9,486 bases of DNA from assembly GCA_038231615.1 (NCBI GenBank), contig JBBRLA010000314.1, forward strand, positions 1 through 9,486. Reading direction: 5' to 3'. Each line of letters opens with the position of its first letter. Position 1 is the first letter of the stretch. The notes beneath the pieces were generated by a model, which had not been told where the DNA came from, did no database searches, and worked only from the letters and a program-made list of their open reading frames with translations. Source of the DNA: JBBRLA01 sp038231615 (GTDB taxonomy: Bacteria; Myxococcota_A; Polyangia; Palsa-1104; JAEUJZ01). Of the stretch, positions 1 through 6,021 are shown one piece after another. Both the position numbers and the translations under genes were made by a program.

Positions 1-14
1 GCCAGGTGCTTCTG

Positions 15-2273
15 TTACTTGGAGCATTCGGGGATGTCGAGGAGGTCCTGGCTCCACTTGATGGGGCACGAAGCCGCCCCATCGAAGTCGGTCAGGTTGG
101 CCGTGGTCAGCATCGGGTCCCCGGTGGTCCCAATGGGCTTCGTCGGCAGCACCTGGCTCCCGGGCAGCGCCGCCCCGTTGCGCAGGTGATCGTACATCCG
201 GTCCAGCGCCGACTGGAAGTAATAGTCCAGGGGAATCTGAGTGTCGATGTTGAACAACTTGTTGAAGCTGTCCAGGTGGTTTGCGTGCAGCACCTCGACA
301 TACGACACCTGGCTCTTTTTCCCCTCCACCCTCTGGTTCAGCCCATAGTACGAGCGCGAGGTGAAGTTGGGCCCCAGTAGGGCGTCGTCCCGCCCATGAA
401 GGATGAGCACCGGCTTGCCCCGCAAGTCCCCCGTGCCCAGCACCTCCTTCATCCCGGTCTGCACCCGCTGGTATTGGGCCAGCTCGTCGCCGGTCAGCGG
501 GCTCCCGGTATCCGCGGTCACCCCCGTCGTGCCGGTGGCCAAGTGGCGCAGGCAGAGCGCGCCGTTCAGGTACTCGTCCACCTCGCCGTTGGCGTTCATC
601 CCCTGGCGAATCTCCTGCCCAGCCCCGGCGTTCCCCGCGTTTTTCAGCAGGTTGGTCCCGTTCGAGGGCGGCACCCCGTTGCCTGCGGCGAAGTCGGCGG
701 CCAGCGCCGCCTGGGTCTTGGGCATCGGCGCCGCAGCGCCGGTGGTGGCCCCGAAGCTGTAGCCGCAGAGGTTGTCGGTGACGCTGAAGCGACCGTAGGT
801 GTTGGCGTAGGTCACGGCGATGCTGGAGTAGACGTAAAACAGGGTGTAGGGGTGCGCGATGATGTTGGCGCCCGACAGGGTGCCGTAGCTGTTGATCAAC
901 CCCTGGGCCTCGGCCGCCTGATCGAGCAGAGCGGTGGCCTTCAAATACCCCAGCCGGTGCAGCGCCGCGCAGCGCCCGGCGATCCCCGCGGGGCCGCCGC
1001 CCATCGCCGGGGGGCCCTTGGCAGGATCTGCGCCCAGCGCGATCATCGTCGCCGCGCTGGCGCAGGGCTGGAACACGTTGAGGTAGCTGATGTAGTCAAA
1101 GAGCGGTCGGCCGTGCACCGTGCCGTCGAAGCTCAGCCCGCCCTGCTGGATGGTGAACCCCGTCCCCGCCGCCAACCGCCGGGGGTTGATGTTCGGCTCG
1201 CCGGCCACCACGCCGTCGATCAGCCCGGCGGTGTCCTGCTCCAGCGCCCGCAGCACGGATCCGCCCCCGTTGGACACGCTGGCGGCGATCACCACCGTAC
1301 GTTCCGGCGTGAGGGTCCGCAGCGTGCCGCTACCCGCCGGTTGGCCGAAGTTCTCCTTCAAGTTAAGAATGTAGAACCCGAAGCTCGCGGCGTTGAGCAC
1401 GTCCCTGCCCCAGGTTGCCTCGGGGTTCTGCTGGGAGTGAGCATGCTTCTGCGCGATGCGGTTGGGGAATTTGACGATGTAATCCAAAAGGGACAGCTTG
1501 TCGCTGCCGACGGCGATGAAGTTGGGCCGCAGGCCGGCATCCTGTGCGGCGTTGCGCGCCAGGCGCGTGCCGTCGATGAGGTTGACGGTGTCGCTGGAAA
1601 GGTCGTGCACTCCATTGCCCGTCCCCTTGTCGGCGTAGGCCACCGCGCAGCCGTTCTTCAGGCCCCACTCCCCGGCGGTGCCGATGGCGCCGTAGACCCC
1701 GCGGGAGCCGGAGGACACGGTGGCTACCAGGCACGGGTGGTCCTTGTCGAAGCTTTGCGGGACCTGGACCACAAGGGTCACGTTCTGCTTGCCGCTGCCG
1801 TCGTCGGCGTAGGTCAGGTACTCTCGCCCCGGGACGCGGCCATCGTTTTTGGGCGTCGCGAACTTCGAAGGCACCGCCGGCCCATAGAGGGTGCCGTACC
1901 CCGCCGCCGGCCGGGTGTCCTTCAGTGCCTTGTACTGGTTCAAAAGGGTCCACCGGCGCAGCTCGGCGGCGGTGGGGTGGGCCGGGTCGGCGGGCATGGG
2001 GGCGGTGCCGGAAAGGCCCTTCTGCCCAACCCCCGCGGTCAGGAGGTCGTCGGCGATGCCATCGTAGGTATGCGAGAGGACGGGGCCGCTCACGAAGGCG
2101 GGCAGCAGGTTCATCTGGCCGCCGAGGTCCGGCGAGGTCGAAAGGTCGGCTGGCGCCAGCAGGTCGACCGGCGGGGTCGTGTCGTTGTGGCTACAGCCGG
2201 CGAGGCTGGCAAGGATGGTTGTGACAAGGCCGACGGTGCCGCACCGTGGGCGGCTGGGTCTTTGGGCTTTCAT
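15..2273 (-). CDS. Exported 3-hydroxybutyrate oligomer hydrolase-family lipoprotein
   Basis: The protein (752 aa from this start) matches the D-(-)-3-hydroxybutyrate oligomer hydrolase family, which cleaves 3HB dimers and oligomers released from polyhydroxybutyrate into monomers. I recognise the family blocks SSGSRGVYGAIGTAGEWGLK (187-206) and AYADKGTG (212-219), and the probable nucleophile Ser334 in SVSNGG. HGRDD (626-630) and HANH (663-666) are plausible sites for the catalytic Asp and His; that pairing is inferred. The length is near or slightly above the usual ~700 aa. I chose ATG 2273 over the in-frame ATG at 2333 because it gives a clean lipoprotein signal: Arg/Lys-rich start, hydrophobic VGLVTTILASLAG, then Cys27 in a canonical LAGC lipobox, followed by a Pro/Asp/Leu linker. 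Neither start has a good Shine-Dalgarno. The gene lies 147 bp downstream of msrA on the same strand. Family confidence is high; location at the cell surface or periplasm is predicted from the signal only. Confidence 0.88.
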   Translation of the reverse strand: MKAQRPSRPRCGTVGLVTTILASLAGCSHNDTTPPVDLLAPADLSTSPDLGGQMNLLPAFVSGPVLSHTYDGIADDLLTAGVGQKGLSGTAPMPADPAHPTAAELRRWTLLNQYKALKDTRPAAGYGTLYGPAVPSKFATPKNDGRVPGREYLTYADDGSGKQNVTLVVQVPQSFDKDHPCLVATVSSGSRGVYGAIGTAGEWGLKNGCAVAYADKGTGNGVHDLSSDTVNLIDGTRLARNAAQDAGLRPNFIAVGSDKLSLLDYIVKFPNRIAQKHAHSQQNPEATWGRDVLNAASFGFYILNLKENFGQPAGSGTLRTLTPERTVVIAASVSNGGGSVLRALEQDTAGLIDGVVAGEPNINPRRLAAGTGFTIQQGGLSFDGTVHGRPLFDYISYLNVFQPCASAATMIALGADPAKGPPAMGGGPAGIAGRCAALHRLGYLKATALLDQAAEAQGLINSYGTLSGANIIAHPYTLFYVYSSIAVTYANTYGRFSVTDNLCGYSFGATTGAAAPMPKTQAALAADFAAGNGVPPSNGTNLLKNAGNAGAGQEIRQGMNANGEVDEYLNGALCLRHLATGTTGVTADTGSPLTGDELAQYQRVQTGMKEVLGTGDLRGKPVLILHGRDDALLGPNFTSRSYYGLNQRVEGKKSQVSYVEVLHANHLDSFNKLFNIDTQIPLDYYFQSALDRMYDHLRNGAALPGSQVLPTKPIGTTGDPMLTTANLTDFDGAASCPIKWSQDLLDIPECSK

Positions 2274-2322
2274 GGTTGCGGAGAGTTTCGGATCGTCCGC
2301 CGTGTCGATCAACTGACATGGC

Positions 2323-2347
2323 GATGACATCATCTTACATTGTCATC
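2323..2347. promoter_or_regulatory. Inverted repeat GATGACA-N11-TGTCATC, candidate operator
   Basis: Two perfect 7-bp arms (2323-2329 and 2341-2347) are separated by 11 bp, about 50-74 bp upstream of the preferred start of the 3HB oligomer hydrolase gene. The geometry, with half-site centres 18 bp apart, fits a dimeric regulator site. No convincing -35/-10 pair was found beside it; TAAGAT on the minus strand within the spacer is the best -10-like hexamer. Regulatory function is inference. Confidence 0.3.
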
Positions 2348-2371
2348 GGCGGCGGTTGCGGCGTTGTCGCC

Positions 2372-2421
2372 GGCTTGCGGGATCGGCACTGACGTCGGCG
2401 TTGGCTTGCGGGATCGGCGCT
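2372..2421. repeat. Imperfect 19-bp direct repeat, two copies
   Basis: GGCTTGCGGGATCGGCACT (2372-2390) recurs at 2403-2421 with one mismatch (A to G), 31 bp apart start to start. GGCGTT precedes both copies at slightly different distances. The second copy ends on the last base of the msrA stop codon. It may be a local duplication or the remnant of a dispersed repeat. No T-tract or hairpin makes it a terminator. Confidence 0.6.
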
Positions 2422-3077
2422 CAGTGGTCGCTGGTGCCCCAGAGCGCCTTCAGGCGGCGGTCCCTGCCGCATCCGGTGCGGTAGGCGGTGTAGTGCGCCG
2501 GGTTCTTCCGGTAAAAGTGCTGGTGGTAGTCCTCCGCCGGGTAGAAGGCCGTGTAGGCGACGATCTGGGTGACGATGGGCTCCTTGAAGGTCTTGGTCTT
2601 CGAAAGGGCCGCCTTGGACTCCTCGGCCAGGCGCTTCTGGGTGGCGTCATGGTAGAAGATCGCCGGGCGGTACTGGTTGCCCGTGTCGCAGAACTGCCGA
2701 TCGGGGGTGGTCGGGTCGGTGTTGTGCCAGTAGACTTCCAGAAGCTTCTGGTAGGTCAGCTTGGCCGAGTCGTAGACCACCTGGATCGACTCCGCGTGAC
2801 CGGTACTGCCGGCGGAAACCTGCTCGTAGGTGGGGTCCTTCTCCGGGCCGCCGGAGAAGCCCGAGGTCACCGAGACCACGCCGTCGAGTTTTTCGAAGGG
2901 CGGCTCCATGCACCAGAAGCAGCCACCGGCGAAGGTCGCGATGGCCCGACCGGCTTTTTTCAACTCGGCTGGGGTCGGCGCCGCCTGGGGGCGGGCGCCG
3001 GTGGGGGCGGCGCGACCCGAATCCAGGCACCCGAAAGACCCGATCAGAAAGACCAACAACAGAAAACGGGACCGCAT
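2421..3077 (-). CDS. msrA: Peptide methionine-S-sulfoxide reductase MsrA, exported
   Basis: MsrA reduces the S-epimer of methionine sulfoxide in proteins back to methionine. The 218-aa product carries the family signature GGCFWC, with catalytic Cys53, then GHAE (Glu96), a QYRPAIFY block (135-142) and a C-terminal YRTGCGRD segment whose Cys203 is a candidate resolving cysteine. The N-terminus (MRSRFLLLVFLIGSFGC) is a signal peptide. Cys17 could be lipidated, although SFGC is not a textbook lipobox, so a secreted or lipid-anchored periplasmic enzyme is inferred. The frame stays open upstream to 3341, but the ATG at 3077 is chosen because GGAGG lies 6 nt before it and the signal peptide begins there. 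It is divergent from the DsbD_N-like gene, and the other neighbours are also thiol-redox genes. Identity is very secure; anchoring is less so. Confidence 0.95.
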   Translation of the reverse strand: MRSRFLLLVFLIGSFGCLDSGRAAPTGARPQAAPTPAELKKAGRAIATFAGGCFWCMEPPFEKLDGVVSVTSGFSGGPEKDPTYEQVSAGSTGHAESIQVVYDSAKLTYQKLLEVYWHNTDPTTPDRQFCDTGNQYRPAIFYHDATQKRLAEESKAALSKTKTFKEPIVTQIVAYTAFYPAEDYHQHFYRKNPAHYTAYRTGCGRDRRLKALWGTSDH

Positions 3078-3083
3078 GCAGTT

Positions 3084-3088
3084 CCTCC
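3084..3088 (-). promoter_or_regulatory. Shine-Dalgarno of msrA
   Basis: GGAGG on the minus strand, six nucleotides before ATG 3077. It decides the msrA start against the longer open frame. Confidence 0.75.
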
Positions 3089-3224
3089 GATGGCCGGGTA
3101 AGGCTCGTGTGGTCACCGCGGCCGGCCGACAGTGGCTCTGGACCGCGTTGCTTGGGAAATGTGTGGTTCTCAAGGAGGTGCTGCCACAGCTCTTTGAGCC
3201 ATCTGTGTTCTCTCCTGCGCGCTC

Positions 3225-3253
3225 AGTGTAACGTAAGTTTCGACCCCCTCCAA
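3225..3253 (-). promoter_or_regulatory. Candidate sigma-70-type promoter for msrA
   Basis: On the minus strand, TTGGAG (3248-3253) and TACACT (3225-3230) are separated by exactly 17 bp, giving 3/6 and 4/6 matches to consensus. Transcription would start near 3218 and leave a leader of about 140 nt before msrA. That leader contains a small hairpin: CACAG/CTGTG arms (3185-3207) with an inner CTC-TTT-GAG stem. The match is suggestive only. Confidence 0.35.
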
Positions 3254-3303
3254 TAGAAGGTCCCGCTGCATCCGCGTCACGGGGGCCTTGACGATCCTTT
3301 CCG

Positions 3304-3324
3304 GGCACCTGAGCGCCAGGTGCC
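3304..3324. repeat. Hairpin GGCACCT-N7-AGGTGCC before the DsbD_N-like gene
   Basis: Perfect 7-bp arms (3304-3310 and 3318-3324) surround a 7-nt loop, and two further C-G pairs follow past one mismatch. There is no T-run on either side, so it is unlikely to be an intrinsic terminator. It sits in the divergent region 50-65 bp upstream of the chosen GTG start and is followed by a 10-bp direct repeat ATTCGCTGGC (3330-3339 and 3348-3357, 18 bp apart). It could be a protein-binding or leader-RNA element. Confidence 0.4.
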
Positions 3325-3360
3325 GGGGGATTCGCTGGCACGGCGGCATTCGCTGGCGCT

Positions 3361-3367
3361 GGGGAGG
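3361..3367 (+). promoter_or_regulatory. Ribosome-binding site of the DsbD_N-like gene
   Basis: GGGGAGG lies three nucleotides before GTG 3371. The spacing is shorter than optimal, but it is the only strong Shine-Dalgarno upstream of this gene and favours that start. Confidence 0.45.
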
Positions 3368-3370
3368 CTC

Positions 3371-4375
3371 GTGTGCTTAGCTCTGTTGGTGATTGCGCGC
3401 CGGTTCACTCGCACTTCTCCGTGGCTGGGTCTGCTTTTGGTCGTGTCGATCGCGGGGCCCTGCCTGGGCTGCAACGGGCGGGCGTCGCAGGCCCCCGCGC
3501 TGCGCCTGCCAGCGACCGGGGCCACCACGCCCGGCCCGCCGAGCGCCGCCGTGCCCCATGCCACCGCCGAACTGCTGGCGGATACCACGGCGGTGGCGCC
3601 GGGGAAAGGCTTCCTGGCCGCGGTGCGCATCAAGGTCCCTCCAGGCTGGCACATCTACTGGGAAAACCCCGGCGAGAGCGGCCTACCCACCCGGGTCACG
3701 ATCCATGCGCCGTCAGGCTTCCGCGTCGGGCCCGTGCGCTACCCGGGCCCCGATCGCTTCGATGCTCCGGGGCCGATCATCAGCTACGGGTATCAGGGCG
3801 AGGCCGCCCTCTTCGCCGAAGTGACCCCGCCGGGCGAGCTGACCGAGAACCAGGTGGCGCTGCGAGCGACCGCCCGGTGGCTGGCCTGCAAGGAAAGCTG
3901 CGTGCCGGGCAAGGCCGAACTGGCCCTCTCGCTTCCCGCCGCCGCCCCGGGCTCCTCGCCGCGACCGGCCCACCCCGCGGCCCTGGCCCCGCATCTCGCC
4001 CGGCTGCCGCGCCCACTCTCCGAGCTGGTGTCGAGCGCCGGGGCCCCGCCTCGCTGGGGAGGTACAAAGGAGCGCCCGTCCCTACAACTCGCCCTCGGCG
4101 ACACCGACGAGGTGGAGGTCTTCCCCGCAACGGGCGTAGAGCGCATCCCGGGCCCTGCCGGTGACCCCATCCAGTTCCGCCGTACCGAGGCTTTACCCTC
4201 TTCGCCATCCCCCGCGATGACAGTCATGCCGACGACGCCCGCGGCAGCCGCCAGGCCGGTCCCGATCGGCGTGCTGCGCCTGAGCCGCCAGGGGGTCCGC
4301 GAGGCCAGATATTATGAGCTTTTCCCATCGATGGACCGCAGCGCCTCCGGCGCTTTGCGATCGACACCTTGGTGA
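3371..4375 (+). CDS. Stand-alone DsbD N-terminal-type (thiol:disulfide interchange) domain protein
   Basis: The 334-aa product resembles the periplasmic N-terminal domain of DsbD/ScsB-like reductases. In full-length proteins this domain receives electrons from the membrane domain and passes them to periplasmic thiol proteins. Key segments are WHIYWENPGESGLPT (93-107) and the paired cysteines in ACKESCVPG (Cys173, Cys177). A second half with DEVEVFPATG ends at PIGVLRLSRQG, so the domain looks complete. No transmembrane electron-transfer domain or C-terminal thioredoxin domain follows, unlike classical DsbD. The N-terminus has a hydrophobic export segment (LGLLLVVSIAG) ending in CLGC (Cys34), a possible but non-canonical lipobox. 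The GTG at 3371 follows GGGGAGG at a short 3-nt spacing; GTG 3389 would give a neater signal peptide but lacks a ribosome site, and GTG 3320 is less likely. Start confidence is moderate. Confidence 0.75.
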   Translation: MCLALLVIARRFTRTSPWLGLLLVVSIAGPCLGCNGRASQAPALRLPATGATTPGPPSAAVPHATAELLADTTAVAPGKGFLAAVRIKVPPGWHIYWENPGESGLPTRVTIHAPSGFRVGPVRYPGPDRFDAPGPIISYGYQGEAALFAEVTPPGELTENQVALRATARWLACKESCVPGKAELALSLPAAAPGSSPRPAHPAALAPHLARLPRPLSELVSSAGAPPRWGGTKERPSLQLALGDTDEVEVFPATGVERIPGPAGDPIQFRRTEALPSSPSPAMTVMPTTPAAAARPVPIGVLRLSRQGVREARYYELFPSMDRSASGALRSTPW

Positions 4376-4391
4376 TGATCGTCTGGTGATC

Positions 4392-4508
4392 GTTCGCTAA
4401 GCGAGAAGCGCCGCGGTATGGTTCGCTAAGCGCGAAGCACCGCGGTGTTGTTCGCGAAACGCGAAGCGCCGCGGTGATTGTTCGCTAAGCGCGAAGCCCC
4501 GCGGTGAT
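4392..4508. repeat. Four tandem 29-30 bp repeats with internal dyads
   Basis: Copies run 4392-4420, 4421-4449, 4450-4479 and 4480-4508. Each starts GTTCGCTAAGCGCGAAGC (with small changes), continues one variable base and CCGCGG, and ends TGAT-like. TTCGC...GCGAA forms a short hairpin in most copies. Copy 3 changes two positions at once and becomes a perfect TTCGCG-AAA-CGCGAA stem. Copy 1 reads GCGAGAA and can still pair in a shifted register. CCGCGG is itself palindromic, extended to CACCGCGGTG in copy 2. The array fills the gap between the DsbD_N-like stop and the redoxin ribosome site, so it would lie in an intergenic or leader RNA. There are no unique spacers, so it is not CRISPR. Confidence 0.9.
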
Positions 4509-4518
4509 AGACCCACAG

Positions 4519-4524
4519 AAGGAG
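4519..4524 (+). promoter_or_regulatory. Shine-Dalgarno of the redoxin gene
   Basis: AAGGAG is seven nucleotides before ATG 4532, directly after the tandem repeat array. It is the clearest ribosome site on the plus strand here and fixes the redoxin start. Confidence 0.75.
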
Positions 4525-4531
4525 AACCAGG

Positions 4532-5242
4532 ATGATGACCTACGCAACCCACGCAACAACGACCCATGGACCGCTCCCGGGCCTCAAGCTCCCCCTCTTC
4601 GTGTCGGCGGCCCTGCTTTCGACTGCCCTGCTTTCGATCGCCGCTGCCGCCACATCCGACGGCAAGCCCATGGCCTTGGCAGCCAAGATGACCCCGGCGG
4701 CGCTCAACATGCCGGCCCCGGACTTCACCTTGACCGACTTGAACGGCAAGTCCGTCCACCTGAAGGACTACCTGGGCAAGACGGTCGTGCTGGAGTGGTT
4801 CAACCCCGACTGTCCCTTCGTCCGCTATGCCCACACCAAGGGGCCGCTGAAGGACATGGGCGCTCGCTACGCCAGGCGTGGTGTGGTGTGGCTGGGGATA
4901 AACTCCGGGGCCCAGGGCAAGGAGGGCGCAGGCCTTGAGCGCAACCAGGCCGCGGTGAAGGAGTACACCCTCCCCTACCCCATCCTCATCGACGAGAAAG
5001 GCACGGTGGGCAGGGCCTATGGCGCCAGGTCCACGCCGCACATGTTCGTCATCGACCACAAAGGCGTGCTGATCTACCGCGGCGCCATCGACAACGCCCC
5101 CCTGGGCGAGGTCAACGCCGGGGCTCAAGAGGTGACCAACTACGTCGACGCCGCCCTGGCCTTTATCGACCAGCCCGCTGGCAAGACCCTCAAGGCCAAC
5201 GACACCAAGGCCTACGGCTGCAGCGTCAAGTACGGGCCCTGA
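4532..5242 (+). CDS. Exported redoxin / AhpC-TSA-like thioredoxin-fold protein
   Basis: This 236-aa protein has an N-terminal hydrophobic export segment (about 20-40), then a redoxin fold: PAPDFTLTDLNGKSVHLKDYLGKTVVLEWFNP (about 61-92), the active-site cysteine Cys94 in DCPFVR, a cis-proline loop STPHMFVID (167-175) and a C-terminal YGCSVKYG with Cys230. The CPF site has one cysteine, not a CxxC, so the distal Cys230 is the likely resolving or second redox partner. This C-terminal GC-x-[IV]-K pattern recurs in a subset of redoxin-domain proteins. It probably acts as a peroxiredoxin-like or thiol-transfer protein in the periplasm; substrate unknown. The cleavage site is unclear, with AAAATSDG (37-44) a candidate. 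It follows the DsbD_N-like gene by 156 bp occupied by tandem repeats, and may be co-transcribed or separately started. Confidence 0.82.
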   Translation: MMTYATHATTTHGPLPGLKLPLFVSAALLSTALLSIAAAATSDGKPMALAAKMTPAALNMPAPDFTLTDLNGKSVHLKDYLGKTVVLEWFNPDCPFVRYAHTKGPLKDMGARYARRGVVWLGINSGAQGKEGAGLERNQAAVKEYTLPYPILIDEKGTVGRAYGARSTPHMFVIDHKGVLIYRGAIDNAPLGEVNAGAQEVTNYVDAALAFIDQPAGKTLKANDTKAYGCSVKYGP

Positions 5243-5307
5243 ATCCACGCATCCCCACGCCTATGGCAAGGGGCTGCTGGGGAAGAACCGGCTGGATTGA
5301 TGCAAGG

Positions 5308-5327
5308 GGTCGATCGATCGGTCGACC
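5308..5327. terminator. Inverted repeat GGTCGA-N8-TCGACC in convergent gap
   Basis: Arms 5308-5313 and 5322-5327 flank an 8-nt TCGATCGG loop in the 84-bp gap between the redoxin and gst genes; the 3' arm touches the gst stop codon. Convergent placement suits a bidirectional terminator, but no T-tract follows on either strand. The rest of the gap shows nothing clear. Confidence 0.25.
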
Positions 5328-5944
5328 TACTTGGCCTCTTTGAGCAGGCCCTCGGCCTTCATGGCCTCGTGGACCTTGGGTCGGGCGGCGATCCGCTCGA
5401 CGTACTGCTGCAGCGCCGGCCACGCGCTGGTGTCCATCCCGACGAAGCGGGTCCAGTTGAAGACCGTGAACAGGTAGCCGTCGGCCACGGTGAAGGTGTC
5501 GCCCAGAAGGTACGGGTGGGTGGCCAGGTGGGCTACGACGAAGTCGAAGCGTTTGTGGAGGTTCTTCGTCGCCGCCTCTTTCCAGTCTGCCGAGGCGGTC
5601 GGGCTGAACAGGGGGCTGAAGCTCTTGTGCAGTTCGGTGGAGATGAAGTTCAGCCACTCTTGCAGGCGGTAGCGGGCCATCGACCCTGCGGCCGGCGCCA
5701 GGCCCGACTCCGGGCGCAGGTCGGCGATGTACTGCACGATGGCCGGCCCCTCGGTGAGGATCTCGCCGTTGTCAAGCCGGAGCGCCGGCACGGAACTCTT
5801 GGGGTTGATCTGGTTGAAGTCGGCGCCGGACTTGGTCTGCTTGGTCTTGAAGTCGACCCGCTCCAGCTCGAAAGGCAGGCCCGCCTCGCACAGGGCGATG
5901 TGGGGCGAGAGCGAGCAGGCACCGGGGCTGTAGTAAAGCTTCAT
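5327..5944 (-). CDS. gstA: Beta-class glutathione S-transferase
   Basis: The 205-aa product closely resembles bacterial beta-class GST such as E. coli GstA, a cytosolic enzyme that conjugates glutathione to electrophiles and has thiol-redox activity. It begins MKLYYSPGACSLSPHI, with the beta-class Cys10 in place, and the thioredoxin-fold half contains NPKSSVPAL (48-56, cis-proline Pro54) and EGPAIVQYIAD (65-75). The helical half contains the ELHKSFSPLF block with His106, matching the conserved His of GstA, and TVADGYLFTV (152-161). AAGGAG lies 4 nt before ATG 5944. There is no signal peptide. Length is normal for the family. It is convergent with the redoxin gene and 77 bp downstream of the unassigned 405-aa gene on the same strand. 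The open frame continues far upstream (to 7054) only as a shadow. Confidence 0.93.
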   Translation of the reverse strand: MKLYYSPGACSLSPHIALCEAGLPFELERVDFKTKQTKSGADFNQINPKSSVPALRLDNGEILTEGPAIVQYIADLRPESGLAPAAGSMARYRLQEWLNFISTELHKSFSPLFSPTASADWKEAATKNLHKRFDFVVAHLATHPYLLGDTFTVADGYLFTVFNWTRFVGMDTSAWPALQQYVERIAARPKVHEAMKAEGLLKEAK

Positions 5945-5948
5945 GGGA

Positions 5949-5954
5949 CTCCTT
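5949..5954 (-). promoter_or_regulatory. Shine-Dalgarno of the GST gene
   Basis: AAGGAG on the minus strand, four nucleotides before ATG 5944. It fixes the gst start against the much longer open frame. Confidence 0.7.
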
Positions 5955-5981
5955 GGTGGGTTTTGTTCGGTTGCGGGGGAC

Positions 5982-5987
5982 ATCATA
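5982..5987 (-). promoter_or_regulatory. Candidate -10 box of the GST gene
   Basis: TATGAT on the minus strand (one mismatch to TATAAT), about 37 nt before ATG 5944, would give a leader of roughly 30 nt including the AAGGAG site. The region 17 bp upstream (GGGACG) is a poor -35. Confidence 0.3.
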
Positions 5988-5991
5988 AACG

Positions 5992-6005
5992 GCTGGCGGG
6001 CCAGC
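5992..6005 (-). terminator. GCTGGC/GCCAGC stem after the 405-aa gene
   Basis: A perfect 6-bp GC-rich inverted repeat with a 2-nt centre (or 5 bp with a 4-nt loop) sits 17 nt past the stop codon of the upstream minus-strand gene. It is followed on that strand by CGTTTATG, a very weak T-tract. It may separate that gene from gst, or may only be a chance GC-rich palindrome. Confidence 0.25.
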
Positions 6006-6021
6006 GTCCCGGAAGAAAGGC

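Noticed and set aside
396..2327. 643-aa open frame on the plus strand opposite the oligomer hydrolase
   Set aside because: The minus strand matches a known enzyme family throughout with a signal peptide; the plus frame is Arg/Gly/Val-rich, resembles no protein, and is expected from GC-rich third positions.
2340..3101. 253-aa plus-strand open frame opposite msrA
   Set aside because: MsrA on the minus strand is unmistakable; the plus frame is a Gly/Val/Arg-rich shadow.
3288..3293. TTGACG as a -35 for the DsbD_N-like gene
   Set aside because: No -10-like hexamer is present 16-18 bp downstream; that stretch is the GC-rich hairpin loop.
4392..4508. CRISPR array
   Set aside because: The repeats are directly adjacent with no unique spacers and no cas genes nearby.
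4397..5248. Minus-strand open frame across the redoxin gene and repeat array
   Set aside because: The plus strand encodes a clear redoxin with a strong ribosome site; the repeat-encoded tail is an artefact of the tandem units lacking stops.
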